From Todiramphus chloris collaris (taxonomy: Eukaryota; Chordata; Aves; Coraciiformes; Alcedinidae), in the NCBI GenBank assembly GCA_025345505.1, contig JANVCC010000125.1:3475663-3539662 (forward strand): 64,000 nt of DNA, given 5' to 3'. The notes below the pieces were generated by a model. The model had not been told where the DNA came from. It saw only the letters and a list, made by a program, of their open reading frames with translations, and searched no databases. Positions 23,068-35,000 of this stretch are shown in pieces. The position numbers were made by a program, and so were the translations under genes. The number at the start of each line of letters is the position of its first letter. The stretch's first letter is position 1.

Positions 23068-25570
23068 ATTGTGACCTTCTTGACATACAAGTACATTACC
23101 CATCTTTGTTTTCTGCAGTAATTAGATCTAGACTAATGATGATTCTTGAATTAGACTGTTAAGATTTAAATTATACTAACAACAAATTCTTAGTTTTACT
23201 TAACTTACATGTAAGGTGTCCTTCCTTTTTTGCCCGCAAACAAAATTTTGAACATAACATTCAGCCTGCCTAACTGTGGGTGTCCTTTCAGACTTGCAGA
23301 TCATGTCGTGATGCCTAGGTGACAGATACAGATAGGTAGCCAGCTTTGATTTAGGCTATAAAGCATCTTGGAGATGCCATAGACCTCTTGCACCACTTGG
23401 TATTTAGAAGAATATTTCTGTACAGTGTATAGGTGAGGTTTGATGTCATCACAGTAATCTGTGTTCTTATGTCAGTGTTGTAGTTTGAATCAGGAGAGAA
23501 GTTTTGAGAAGGATCTTGGAAGTATTCCCATGTATCATACTTTGGTTTCTATCAGAGAGGTTGTCTGGTACAAAGCTGACCTCTGTTTGGAATAAACTAG
23601 AAGTTTGGGCTTTGCTCAAAGCCATGAAGCTGTAAATGATCATGCAGACCACACCACTGGGTTAGATCTTGTATTAAGTAAAAAAAAAAAAAACCTGTGT
23701 GAACACAGAAGCTTTAAAAACAACTTCAGTGCAGGTCCACTGCTGCTGGTATGAATTATTTCTTAAAGTAGCAGCAGCTCATATTTCTGGGGAAATCTGG
23801 TGAGCTGATAATCAGAAGTTGGTGCTCTGAGTAGGGACATGGAAGATTGCCCCATAAGCCAACTTGCAAAGTGAAGTATGGGGCATTTTTCACCAGCACT
23901 TTGAGGTTGTGCTGATACTGGAACCACTGGAGGAAGTGATGCATCTTTCAAAACTTCATCCATGCCAGGGGTTCATCTAACCCTCTCCCTGATCCCAGGA
24001 AGCTTCATATTTTCAAAGTAACACAGTAAATTAGTTAAGAAAGTTGAACTTGAAAAGCAGAAAGCAGCGTGGTTTCTGAGAACTTTCAAGTGTTTCCAAA
24101 ATAATATCTACACTGTGGCACTTTGAAGTTGAGTAGAATATTCCCCATGCAAACTTTTTCATTAAAATATTCTACTAAATACTCTCTCTTCGACCTCAGT
24201 CTTATGTGAAAGCACTTTTAAGCTGGAGTTATTTGGAAGGGAAAAATACCACTGTTATGATTTCAGTGATCAAAATTACTGTTTTGCCATGGGGATGAAG
24301 AAAGAGGCAATGGAAATAGAATACAAACATTGTTGCCTTGCCAGCAATACTCAAATATTATCACCAAATGCTTAAAAAAGACAAGATATTTCTTTGAAAT
24401 GAAAAGAAAGAGAAACGAAAAGAAAATGCCACAGAGCTTAATTTAATTTTCAACATTATAAAGAAAAAAAAAAAAGGCAACAATGAACAGGCAAAATTAT
24501 GTTAATTCCATCAAATTCAGTGGTAATAATCAGGTCCCACAGATGTAGTTCCCAGCAAGTAGTGCACATACATCTACCCTGAATATGCAATCGAGCACAA
24601 TGTCTTCATTTCCTTAGCTAGGGGCTGGCACTCCTTATACATGTTGAACGCCAAACAGCATTAGGACATGTGGTTATTTTGTATAATTTTGCTTGCAAAA
24701 TACCTTGAAGCTTTCTCTATCAAAGATGTTTTATAAACATGTCATAATCTCTCCACTCAGAAGTAATGGTTAAGTAGGAAATGTTTGTATTTGCTATACT
24801 TACTTCGTAATATGAAATATTAATGCTAGGTTTTTTTCTTCCGTAGATAAAAACATTTGCTTACAAGTATTTTCAGGCTTTATATTCCAGCAGCTTTTTG
24901 AGTGCATGTGCTGAAGTGGCCAAGAAATCTATTTGATACAGTTGTGTTTGCATAGATGTCAGTCAAATTCTCTTAATGCAGCTAAGTTGTTGTATGAATG
25001 GGGAATGGGAGATTAAATTGTTGATAGAGAGGAACAAAGCAGAGACACTAAATATTTAATGCACTGGCAGGAGGACTTTGGGAACGTTTTCCCTCATTGA
25101 ACAAACTATCTGGCTAACCCTATATGTAATTGGATGTGCAGTTATTCCTAAAACATCTGTTACATAGCTCTTGGAAAGAGCTGTTGGGAAGCTCTTAGGA
25201 AAGAAGTGTCCAGCTTCATATTCATATCTGGAAGAAACCCCCATGCTCATGAAGATCATCAAAAAGGCTTCTAAAAAACTGACCGTAGTCAAGCTTGACA
25301 TGAAATAGTATTTGGTCTTCATATTTCTCCTGGTCACACTAACAGTACTGATGAACAGATTGGGAGACTAGGACTCCAGATTTTCACTAGGTGAGCTCAC
25401 TTCAGAGGTCAATATGAATTCAGTCCTTCTGAGACACCACACAGCTTGAGGAATGCTGAGCATGTTCAAGGCTCAAATACTTTGCATAACACAACATTGT
25501 TCAAATCCTGTGGTAGCAAGTATCCTTTGACTATGAGGTTTGATCTGGTTTTCTTCTACTGGTTGTCAAT
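23068..25570. other. Unique non-coding sequence
   Basis: No gene or transposon was recognised. There are A-rich runs near 23680-23692 and 24463-24475. Open frames are below 95 codons and have no recognisable domain. Confidence 0.6.
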
Positions 25571-25965
25571 TCATAGAATCACAGAAAGGTAGGTGTTGGA
25601 AGGAACCTCTGGACATCATCTAGTCCAGCCTTCCTGCCAGAGCGAGGTCACCCAGAGCAGGTTGCTTGGGATTGTGTCCAGGTGGGTTTTGAAAGTCTTC
25701 AGAGAAGGACACTCCAAAACCTCTCTGCTCAGCCTGGGCCAGGGCTCCCTCACCCTCACAGGTAAAAAAGCTTTTCCTGATGTTGAGGTGGAATTTCCTG
25801 TGTTCCAGTTTGTGCTCGTTACCCTTGTCCTATCTCTGGGCAGCACTGAGAAGAGTCTGGCCCCATCCTCCTGACACCCATCCTTCAGATATTTATAAAC
25901 ATTGCTCAGATCCCCTCTCAGCCTTCTCTTCTCCAGGCTAAACAGCCCCAAGGCTCTCAGCCCTT
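25571..25965 (-). mobile_element. CR1, 3' fragment with ORF2 C-terminal remnant
   Basis: The 3' end TCATAGAATCACAGAAAGG is followed by the usual CR1 blocks up to CCTTCTCTTCTCCAGGCTAA and CCCCAAGGCTCTCAGCCC. A minus-strand frame at 25616-25951 keeps MGLFSLEKRRLRGDL, YKYLKDGCQEDGARLFSV and, after a frame disturbance, SREVLECPSLKTFKTHLD, all typical of the ORF2 C-terminus. About 395 bp, 5'-truncated. Confidence 0.95.
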
Positions 25966-28900
25966 GTAAGAAGTTTGTGCATGTTCAGACAGCTCAATTT
26001 GTCTTAGTACTATCATTTTCCCATTACTGCCCACTGCCAGAGACAGGAATCCCAGGGTGGATTAATATTTCATCTCATTTAGTACTTAGGCAGCTGCAGT
26101 TCTGAAGTTTCACAAATCTTTCACCTGTACCTCTCTTCAAAGATGACAAAGTCAGATTAATATCGTGGCTCAGGTGCTGTATCTTCTCTGGACCTACAGC
26201 TGTAAGTAATGAAAGGAGAATGTTTTGGGTTGTATAGGCTTTCTTTGAACTGATTGTTGTTAATTTATGCATGAGAGAGAGTATTATAAAGATGATCGTG
26301 TTTTATTTGGAGACGAATATGATGAGTTTCATGTGTATTTGCTGTCACCACCGTGTAACCCTGAAGAAACAAACCATGATTATTAACTTCCCACAAATCT
26401 GGGTGTCTGGGAAAAAATATGAAAAATAGACCCTCATGGTGAAGAAGAACCATACTAGTCCTGAGCATGGTGGTCTTTGATGGTACCAAGAAAAAAAGTC
26501 AGTATCACCACTTAATTGGACCACAAAAGTTTTGAGTTACTACACTTAAGTGAACATCTCATTGGTTTATTCCATTGAAGGCATCTGATAAATTCTTCCC
26601 TACTATTTCAAGTACTGCATTAGGTATCTAGGGTCAGTGTTATTAAATAGCTTGCAGATGAGGAGCTAATCTTTCTCCATTAGATATTTAGGGACATGAA
26701 ACTCCTATCCACACACCTGAATTGAGTACACAAAATTAGACAGGCTACTCTGTTATGAAAACATCAGAATCAGTAACTCTAAACCACAGACTTGTGTAAA
26801 CATTCTGAAGTCAAAGTTGTCCTTTCTTTTGTCTTTAAACTCTTTTTGACTCTTGACATTCTATGATTCTATGATTTTTTTAATGACACAAACCAAGCTG
26901 GAAAAAAAAAAAAAAGACATTTTTATACTAGAATAAATGCAGCCATTAGCATAATTATCCTGTTTTCCCATGAAAACAAGGACTGAAATGGAAAATGAAA
27001 TGTCCAAAAGACAGAGAAAAACTTTACCAGCCTTGTATTTGTGAGTATTAATGCACTTTCTCATTGCAAACAAGTGAAAGTTCTGCTTTAAACAACAGCA
27101 GTGGGTAGGCCTTGGAATAACTTGTATTCAAATGTTTTTCTGTTCAGAGGTTTCTTGCACAGAGGATTATGCAAAATAGATGTGCTTATTCTTCACTCAG
27201 TAAGTTATATAAAATTTCAGTGGTATTTCACTATGCATTCCATTTTGCTGACCAGTGAAGTGAGTACATATCCATAGTATTTCCTTGGAACAGATCTGAG
27301 TATAATCCCATCCAAAATAAATTCTGCTTTGTTAGGAACAGACGGTGGAGAGATGTTCTCTTCCTCTGCTGCTAGCTAAACAGGGGCATGAGATACCTGG
27401 CTATTTGTAACGATTCATCCAAAACAGGGCAGTAAGAGAACTTGACATGACTTGCTGTCTACCTTCTACACCGGAGGTTGGAACTGGATCAAATCTTTCT
27501 GCACGAAACTTCACAATACATTGATCCATTGGCTTGCCATATAAAACTTGAATGAAAACAGAATTTCAGAAGGTTTTGAAATACAATACATAGTTCTTGA
27601 ATCAAAAACTTTTTCCCACTTCCACTCCCCAGCTGATGCTACTCTAAGATTCCACTTCTGGACAGCAGAGTGACCTGAGGTGATCCTCCCTTAATCACTT
27701 GATCAGGCAATGAAATACTTAATATTTTGACATTGAACATCTCACTCTCAGTCATCAGTTAAGTACCAGTGAGGAGATCTACAGTAGGTTTATTTTCTGG
27801 ACTACTTCAACCTCTTTGGAAACACTGATGTTTCTACACTGGCTGCCCTTGGTCAGGTTATCAAAACACACTTTGTGCTCACAGTGACTAGAACTGAGTT
27901 TGGTTTTGAAACAAAAGCTGAGAAGTTGCCAGGGGCAGGACTGGAGAGGTGGGGACACCATGGTCTGTTTGGATTTACTTCTTCTAGACTGGCTGGCTTA
28001 AGAGATGCAGATGAGCAGTGCAAGAAAGCTGATGTCAAGTGATCCTTAAAATAAGAACATTACAGATCAGGGAGGTTTCATTTTTTATTTATTTGTCTCC
28101 CCACCAAGGCTATCGTAATGAATGGGATATGACAATTAAAGAATGGTGAATTCACCCCTAGGATTTTCCAGCTGAAGGAGATGACACACAGCTTTCACTT
28201 AGAGGACACAGCACTGCAGTTCTAGACCTGGATTCCCTTCCATTCTTTCTCCCACGTAGCACCAGCTTATGCTTCCCTTCACACTCTCTCCTCCCCACCT
28301 CTCTAATTTAAAGACTGAGAAGTTTTAACTGAAAGTCACTATAAACCCCCTCACTTCTCAGACCATCAATTAGCTTTTGTTCAGACCTGAGTCTAGATGG
28401 AGGTGTTTGGAAACACAGAGCTGTGGAAGGCTGTAATTCTGTCACACTCGGAACTGAGCGCAGCAGGAGAGGAGAGCAGAGCAGCCATCCGCTGTAACTT
28501 TGGCTGTATTGAGCTCACTGAAGAATTATATATTTTATATGCCTTACCTAGCAGCTCCCAGGCTTAGCTCCTCTGCACATGCTTTAGAACAAATTCACTG
28601 GGAATTTCCATGGTAACAATGAAAAATATCAGTGAATTCAGAAGACGTGTCTGCTCGACTTTGTTTTGAACAGAGGCAGCATCATTTTGCACTGGTGGTA
28701 CCTGTCCTCAAACATCTGTGGATCAGCATAGGATGAGGTGGGGATGGAGTACTTTCCACCCTGCACTCAGGAGGAATTGGGCACTGATACTGGCTCTGCC
28801 ACCGGTCTCTGTGGTGGTAATAATCTCTGGGGTAATCACGAGCAAACCTATTTGAGCACAGTAACAATTATTTCATATCACATATGTAATTTCACGTGAC

Positions 28901-29278
28901 ATTTCATTTGTAAATTGTTTTTGAACTGTCTAATTATAAGACAATAAAATATTCTAATAGATTGTTTCATGTTAGTACCTAAGCACAGGTATCTAGAGAG
29001 ATCTGAAGTACTCTAGGGTAATGGCTTCCAGTTCCAAAAGTATATGCACATACTACAGGAACTTTGTCATGTCTGCAAAACCTTTGGAATATTTCAGGTA
29101 TCTTGATGTATCTCAAATCACGTGGGAGGCATGTAGTTGGGAATTGAACTGGGCTCTGCACCTCTGTTTTCCCTGCTAGCTGAAGCCTGAGCAGCATAAT
29201 GCTGAGAACAGCAAAGAAGAGGTTGTATGCATCAGACTACCAAATGTGGCTTTTCTCTGCTCATCTAGGATTAATTAG
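25966..29278. other. Mostly unique non-coding sequence
   Basis: No gene was recognised. An orphan CR1-tail-like motif lies at 26858-26875. A minus-strand frame (28682-28867) is unusually rich in Arg, Tyr and His and is discussed as a finding. The segment at 28440-28660 contains a half X-box (TTTCCATGGTAAC, 28605-28617) and could be regulatory. Confidence 0.55.
26858..26875 (+). repeat. Orphan CR1-type 3' tail motif
   Basis: The string ATTCTATGATTCTATGAT is identical to the terminal repeat of avian CR1, but I could not recognise CR1 body sequence upstream. It is either a nearly complete 5' truncation or the remains of a very old copy. Confidence 0.5.
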
Positions 29279-29396
29279 GCTGGGTTGGATGGGGCTTTGA
29301 GCAACCTGATCTAGTAGAAGGTGTCCTACTCATGACAAGGGGGTTGGAACTAGATGATCTTTATGGTTCCTTCCAGCCCAACCCATTCTATGATCC
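29279..29396 (+). mobile_element. CR1, short 3' end
   Basis: The CR1 3' terminus reads TGGATGGGGCTTTGAGCAAC, CTGATCTAGTAGAAGGTGTC, GGGGTTGGAACTAGATGATC, TTTATGGTTCCTTCCAGCCC and CATTCTATGATCC. About 118 bp, 5'-truncated. Confidence 0.95.
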
Positions 29397-30375
29397 TGTA
29401 ATTATTCTCATCTGTGTACTTGCCAATGTTGCATAAAGGAATATTTTCCTTTAAAATGGGAGCACGTAACTGCCTCACCTCATCCTTTCTATTCCTAATG
29501 AAAGCCTTCCCATCCCCTAAAAGTCCAGAAGACAAAATTTATGCCAGAATATCTAGATTCCATATGTAGGAGTGACAGCATGCTCCACACTTTCTTTCCA
29601 GTCACTTGCTCCCTGACAATGTAAAAAACCCCAGTTTCTGCAGGAACAAGGCAGTTAATCTGAATGGGAAGTGAAACACACTCATGCAAGAGCAAGCTCA
29701 CCTGGAAGAACATCCATCTCTCAGGAAAGAATGCAATCAGGACAAAGAAAGCTGAATTCCTTTCTAAAATTAATTCAAGACGCAGAGAGAACCAATGCTG
29801 CCAGAATAAATGGAACCCTAATTCATATTTTACTGTCTGCTAATATAGTCCAACACAGGAGTCTGTGTGCTCATGCATTTGTGTCACTTTTTGTACGTTT
29901 TAGAGAGTACTATAATCTGTTTTCTCGTATGTCTGGGATTCTCCATGAAGAGTTCCAAACAACTAGAGATGTTTGGGGTTTTTTCCCCAAAATGGTCACA
30001 TTGAACAAGAACAAATTTTTGTGTAAATGGATCCATTTCAATCAGTTTCTCCCAGAAAGAGATCAGATTCTTCTTCCCCTTCTCAGATTCTTAGGGAAGA
30101 CATTAGTTTTCAGAAGGTGCTCCTGGAGCTCCCATGCCTCCCAGCAGGCAACACAGAAACAAGCAATTCAAGAAACACCAGCTTTAGGTAGAACTCTCAG
30201 GTCTTGGAGAGGATTTTATTTCATCCTAAGGACTCTGGATTTGGACACTCCCTGACCTCAACATTCTAGGATACTTCCTGGTTGTCCTTCTTATGGGGAT
30301 ATTATCTGTCTCCCTTAAGGAGACACATCTTCTGTTCCATTAATTTTCATGGATTTATTTGGCATGGTGGGAGAT
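29397..30375. other. Unique non-coding interval
   Basis: Apart from the open frame at 29731-30255, nothing was recognised. A small perfect inverted repeat TTTGGGG/CCCCAAA with a six-T loop sits at 29972-29991. Confidence 0.5.
29731..30255 (+). other. Unrecognised 174-codon open frame
   Basis: From the ATG at 29731 (purine at -3) the frame stays open for 174 codons; upstream it extends to a GTG at 29671. The product is basic, with many Arg, Lys, Phe and Leu, no clear signal peptide or domain, and no relation to CR1 that I recognise. It is one of the longest non-CR1 frames in the window. In AT-rich DNA this length is uncommon but possible by chance. No splice sites, promoter or polyadenylation signal clearly belong to it. 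Not called as a gene. Confidence 0.2.
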
Positions 30376-30479
30376 TTTCCTTTCCTTTCCTTTCCTTTCC
30401 TTTCCTTTCCTTTCCTTTCCTTNNNNNNNNNNTTCCTTTCCTTTCCTTTCCTTTCCTTTCCTTTCCTTTCCTTTCCTTT
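30376..30479 (+). repeat. TTTCC pentanucleotide microsatellite with 10-N gap
   Basis: Perfect TTTCC units run from 30376 to 30422, then ten N (30423-30432), then more perfect units to 30479. At least 18 units are visible. The minus strand is GGAAA, an all-purine strand. The gap shows that the assembler could not resolve the array, so the true length is unknown. Confidence 0.97.
30423..30432. other. Assembly gap, 10 N
   Basis: Ten unknown bases inside the TTTCC array. The repeat phase does not match across a 10-base gap, so the number is a placeholder or the gap hides an interruption. Confidence 0.98.
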
Positions 30480-30922
30480 AATGTAAGGTAATTAAGACAA
30501 TTTATTTCAGTTAAGGATTCATATTATTTTGAAAACAGGGAGGTGAAGCCTTCTCAGAAAAGGAAATGTATCTCATAAGACTAACATACTCCAGTGGCAA
30601 ATCATAACTGATGAGACTCTTCATTCCACTTTCAGATATGAAAAGTGGCAGTTTGACAGCAGGTCATCTCCCAGGTCCTTTGATGTACCTAACTAATTAG
30701 TATTTCTGAGTTTAGGTCGTTATTAATTGAATAAAAATAATAGTACTAACCAGGGCCAGAAAGATGCTGTGATGATAATTACATCCAAAATTGCAAGGTT
30801 TTATAGCAGTTCCAGGTATTTGGCAATGTCAATCATTTATTTTCAGTTAAAAAAAAAACAGGTTCATTAGTGTTTTCAACTGTTCCAGGAACTTTGCACC
30901 CTGAAAACTGCCCTTCTGTCTC
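30480..30922. other. Unique non-coding sequence
   Basis: About 440 bases between two low-complexity tracts. No gene or transposon was recognised. Confidence 0.5.
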
Positions 30923-31115
30923 TCAAAAAACCAAACCAACCAACCAACAACAAAAACCCAAACCAAAATAACAACAAAGACACCAAAATAAACAAAAAAA
31001 AACCAAACAAATGAAAACAGCCAAACAAAACAAAAATAAAAAAAAAAAGAAAAAAAAAAAAAAAAAAAAACAAACAAACAAAAAAAAACCAAAAAACCAA
31101 AACCAAACCACCAAA
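30923..31115 (+). repeat. A-rich low-complexity block
   Basis: About 190 bases of A with interspersed C (AACC, CAAC, CAAA) and a central near-pure A stretch. No retrotransposon or processed gene copy was recognised on its 5' side. The phenylalanine-rich minus-strand ORFs here are translations of this tract. Confidence 0.9.
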
Positions 31116-31375
31116 GTCTCCCCATGATTTTTAGGCCTTGTTCCAGATAGAGTACTCACTAGTGAATGAAAACCACTGCACATTGTTAGCCAAAACAGGT
31201 TGGTGAGTTATCACTGCCTAGTTACGTTGGTATTAATACATAAATTGCATTGATGGAGAGTTGCAGTTCTATGGCACAGTTTGGTCAAAGCTATTTAGGA
31301 AATTTTGGCTGCTCACAATTTCCTGGGAAGATTCTGCTCCTGTATCTCAATGATGTTTTAGAAGATCAAACCCAA

Positions 31376-32036
31376 AGCTGGCAATGTGTGCTTGCAGCCC
31401 AGAAGGCCAAAGGTATCCCGGTCAGCAGGTTCAAAGGAGGTGATTCTGCCCCTCTGCTCCACTCTGGTGAGATCCCACCTTGAGCACTGGGGTCCTCAGC
31501 ACAGGAAGGACATGGACCTGTTGGAGTGGGTCCAAAGGAGGCTACAAAAATGATCAGGGGGCTGAAATACTTCTCCTATGAAGAAAGGCTGAGAGAGCTG
31601 GAGTTATTCAGCCTCAAGAGGAAAAAGCTCCGGGGAGACCTTACTATGGCCTTTCAATACTTGAAGGGGTTCTGTAAGAAAGATGGAGACAATCTTTTTA
31701 TCAGGGCCTCTTGCAACCTTACGAAGGGTAATTGTTCTAAACTAAACTATATTGAAGGAAGAGTTTTTTGGGGTTTGTTTGTTTGTTTTTTGGGTTTTTT
31801 ATTTATTTATTTTATTTATTATTTTTGTTTATTTTATTTTACAGTGAGGGTTGTGAAAAACTGGAACATGTTGCCCAAAGAGGTGATCAGTGCCCTATTG
31901 CTAGAAACATTCAAGGTCAGGTTGCATGGGCCTTTGAGCAACCTGGTCTAGCTGAAGATGTCTGTGCTTGCTGTAGTGAGGTTGGATTACATCTCCTTTA
32001 AAGTTCCCTTCCAACCCAAAGTGTTCTGTGATTCTG
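31376..32036 (+). mobile_element. CR1 with internal T-rich expansion
   Basis: The sequence follows CR1 from CAATGTGTGCTTGCAGCCCA through TCTGCCCCTCTGCTCCACTC, AAAATGATCAGGGGGCTGAA, GAAAGGCTGAGAGAGCTGG, AGGTCAGGTTGCATGGGCC and GAGCAACCTGGTCTAGCTGA to TTCCCTTCCAACCCAAAG and GTTCTGTGATTCTG. The ORF2 C-terminus is recognisable in the plus frame (MIRGLKYFSYEERLRELELF, KKLRGDLTMAFQYLKG). At 31764-31841 about 78 bases of T-rich sequence stand where CR1 has a short T run before CAGTGAGGG. A short deletion near 31416 removes part of the upstream block. Confidence 0.95.
31764..31841 (+). repeat. T/G-rich expansion inside CR1
   Basis: TTTTTTGGGGTTTGTTTG is followed by TTTATTTATTTATTTTA-type sequence, flanked directly by CR1 (GGAAGAG on the left, CAGTGAGGGTTGTG on the right). 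No target-site duplication or retrotransposon body was seen. The simplest reading is growth of the short internal T run of this CR1 copy by slippage. Confidence 0.85.
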
Positions 32037-35000
32037 AAGCACAAAACTGCCCTTCCTCATTCATAAACAACATCTGAAACAATCTGCTGGATGCTGTAGA
32101 ATTTATGTGATTCATATTGTCTCAAGATGCTAAATTCCCTGTGGAGCCATTTGGATTTTTCATTTTTCTACATGTAATGGTTCTTTAGTTGTCCATTTCA
32201 CCCCTTGAGTCATTTCTTCATCTTCCCTGTTCTTTCCAAGGTCTTCTGAAGGTTTTCTCAACTAACAGAGGAAATTAATTCACGACATTTTATTTGTTCC
32301 CTCAAAAACAGACAGACCAAAACTACTATTTCCAGAAATCAACCTGTCCCTTCCTTTATTCAGACTGAGAAGCAGATTCACTCAACAAATAGCTCCAATT
32401 TATGTCTATCATTCACGGTGTAAGGTAGTTGTCATTGTGGGAGAATATGATATAATACAGCTCAGTCCGCTCTGTTTCCTGAGCTCCAGGGGCCTTTTTG
32501 TGGTGCTGTTGACCTTGGCAGAGCTGAGAAGTTTTATATAGTGTTGCTGTTTTCTTCACTGAAGTTTACATATTTTAACTGGCTTGGAAGATGTGTGTGT
32601 GTTTCAGACAATAAATGACTTCAGGCATTCTATCAATCGGTGAGATATATCCTTCCCTGCTCTGAAGGATACTACATTTTATAGTGAAACAGTTGAAGAT
32701 ACTGTATGCTGGTTGTACTGTTTGACAGATGTGTGTTGCTAGGAGAAATTGAAAATGCATATTATTTCCAGTTTGTTTTTCTATTCTTTTTTATTTTCTC
32801 TCTTTTTTTTTCTTTTTAAATAAAAAAGGCCTTTATCATTTTGTTAATGGTTTGAAAGCCCTGCTTTTTAGCCAAGTCATATGCGTACTCAATGCACAAT
32901 GACTAAATAGTAACAGTTAATATTCTGAAATTTATTTAAGTATTAGGGGTTTGTAAAACTAAATACCTAACCCACACATAGTTACTTTTTTCCCAAGGAT
33001 TAGGTAAAGCAAAAAATGTTAATACAGGAAAAGAAGCACTAGTCAATAATCTTCTATTGAAGAGCATCCCTACAATGGCAAATTCCTGAATGCCAGAAGC
33101 AACTTGGTAAAAAGTGAAGCCACCTCCAAGAAAATTCTGCAGGATTCAGCCAATAAGCACTATCTGGGATCAGTCTGTATCAGTATAGTAACTTCAAGAA
33201 TCTGAGCGTAAGCAGAGATGAACATACGTAAAACTTCATTACATAAGTAAATAAATGAAAAGGGGCTGCCGTGGCTTGTTAGCACCTCTGGAGAGAAATT
33301 TCCTAGTCTGAGAAAAACCTAAGAGAGTTATCCACAGACCTTGGATATTTTTCCACAAAATCCGTTGTGTTCTTAGGTGTCAGATCAGTGCTCAACCAAG
33401 TACAGAAGAAAGCAGATCTGTAGTGACTTTGGGGAAGGAGTTTTTTAGCTGAAACAGGAATGCGACTGAATTAACCTTTCTGAATGAAGAGAGACTTATG
33501 TGGCTAATTTCCCTACAGCTGTCTGGAAATTACAACCTCCCAAGCTGTTTGCAGGCTATGAAGTGGACAAAGAAAACAATCAGCAAATGTGTAGAGAGGA
33601 AAAGAACATTTCCTCTTGTTTCTTCAGGGTTTTTCCCTGAGAAATGTTTGGGGTGCTCAGCTGTGAGCCATTAAATGACCAAAAAACCACAAACAATTAG
33701 AGCACTTTTATTTTTTTCCAGTGAAAGCTTGATTTCAGGTCTGGCTGCACTAATGAGCTTCTTCAAAATGTTCTGAAGCAAATATTTTCATGTTTCGCAC
33801 CAGGTATCATTGGTCACAGCAGAATTGTCACCTTTCCCCACAAATTTTTTATCAGAATATTCACCTTCAGCTATCATTATTTCTGAAGAGGAAAGGTGAC
33901 AAATATATTGTAAGGAAAAATGACTGTTCTGACACTATCTACCTCAGGTGCAATACTGGTCTTTTTGTAGCTGTGAATAGAGGTGAGGCAAGGTCAGTAG
34001 AAATAGGAAACATCTTTTATGATCTCCTAGAAAAAACCATAGGTGCTTTTAATCCCCTTTCTTCAGATCTCAGATAGAAGCAGCAGCCTTCAAGATAAAA
34101 TCCAGCTTGAAAACAGTAGTTCTGAATTTCATTTGGTCTTTCATTTCTCAGTGTCTCCAAGGCTTTTCTGTACAATTGTACAACACACCTGGAGAGGGAC
34201 ATGGTGCTCAATAGTTTTTGCACTGAAAAAACTTTGGGGTGAAGATAAGTTTCTCTTTTGAGACCCAGGGCAAATGGTTTGACTTTTCAGTGCTTGGATG
34301 TTTCTCTTTCTCCTATCTTGACTTTTCTCTGCTTACTACAATTCTGAAAACACATCCTTCTCCACTTCCTATTTTTGGTGTGTTGATGTTTACATCAGAG
34401 TTGAATCATCTCATAGACAAAGCAGAAAGAACAAGACTTTAGGGTACAAGTCTTCTGACTTTTATGTCTGGTTTGGGATGAGTTGAGTGAGACACAGTGG
34501 GTTTTATTTTTCTGCATTTATTGTAAAGGGAGTTCAGAAGACTATGTCAGATAGAGGTGTCAAAAAGGAAAACCTGACTGCCATCCTAGGCTACTGAGGA
34601 GACTACCCATCCCTTCACGTTTCTGTGGACTCTATGTAATCAGTGACCACACTGGAGGTCTTAGGAACTCACTGTGCTCATGCTTCACTTTCAGGAGTTG
34701 GGGGGAATAATGAGATTATTTTTTTTACTTTTGCAGATATAATTTGTTACTGTAGAACAAATGACAAATATTATTTCACTATCTACTTAAAATATAAGAA
34801 GTGCTCAGAAGGCTTGCTAAAGGCAACATAGACCTCATTCAAAATATGCCATTATCTGTTCATGTCCATGTGTGGGACTGGTAGTCTCTAGAGCTACTTT
34901 CCTAAGGAATCTCAGTAGCATCCCGTGGGTCATCTATATTCCACTGGCAACAAGGACCATGATGTAGCTGTAGAAGTTATCAAGGTGCCACCCAAATACA

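Noticed and set aside
29671-29731. Extended start for the plus-strand frame at 29731
   Set aside because: The first codon of the extension is GTG, not ATG, so the frame was shortened to the first ATG.
29972-29991. TTTGGGG...CCCCAAA hairpin followed by A, like a terminator
   Set aside because: The window is eukaryotic, the stem is only 7 bp, and the composition matches the recurrent A/C motif.
30847-31183. Phe-rich minus-strand frames resembling membrane segments
   Set aside because: They are translations of the A-rich block on the other strand.
31526-31951. A 141-codon plus frame that could be taken for a gene
   Set aside because: It is the ORF2 C-terminus of a 5'-truncated CR1 read through a T-rich expansion; the stated start is GTG, and the frame is not a functional gene.
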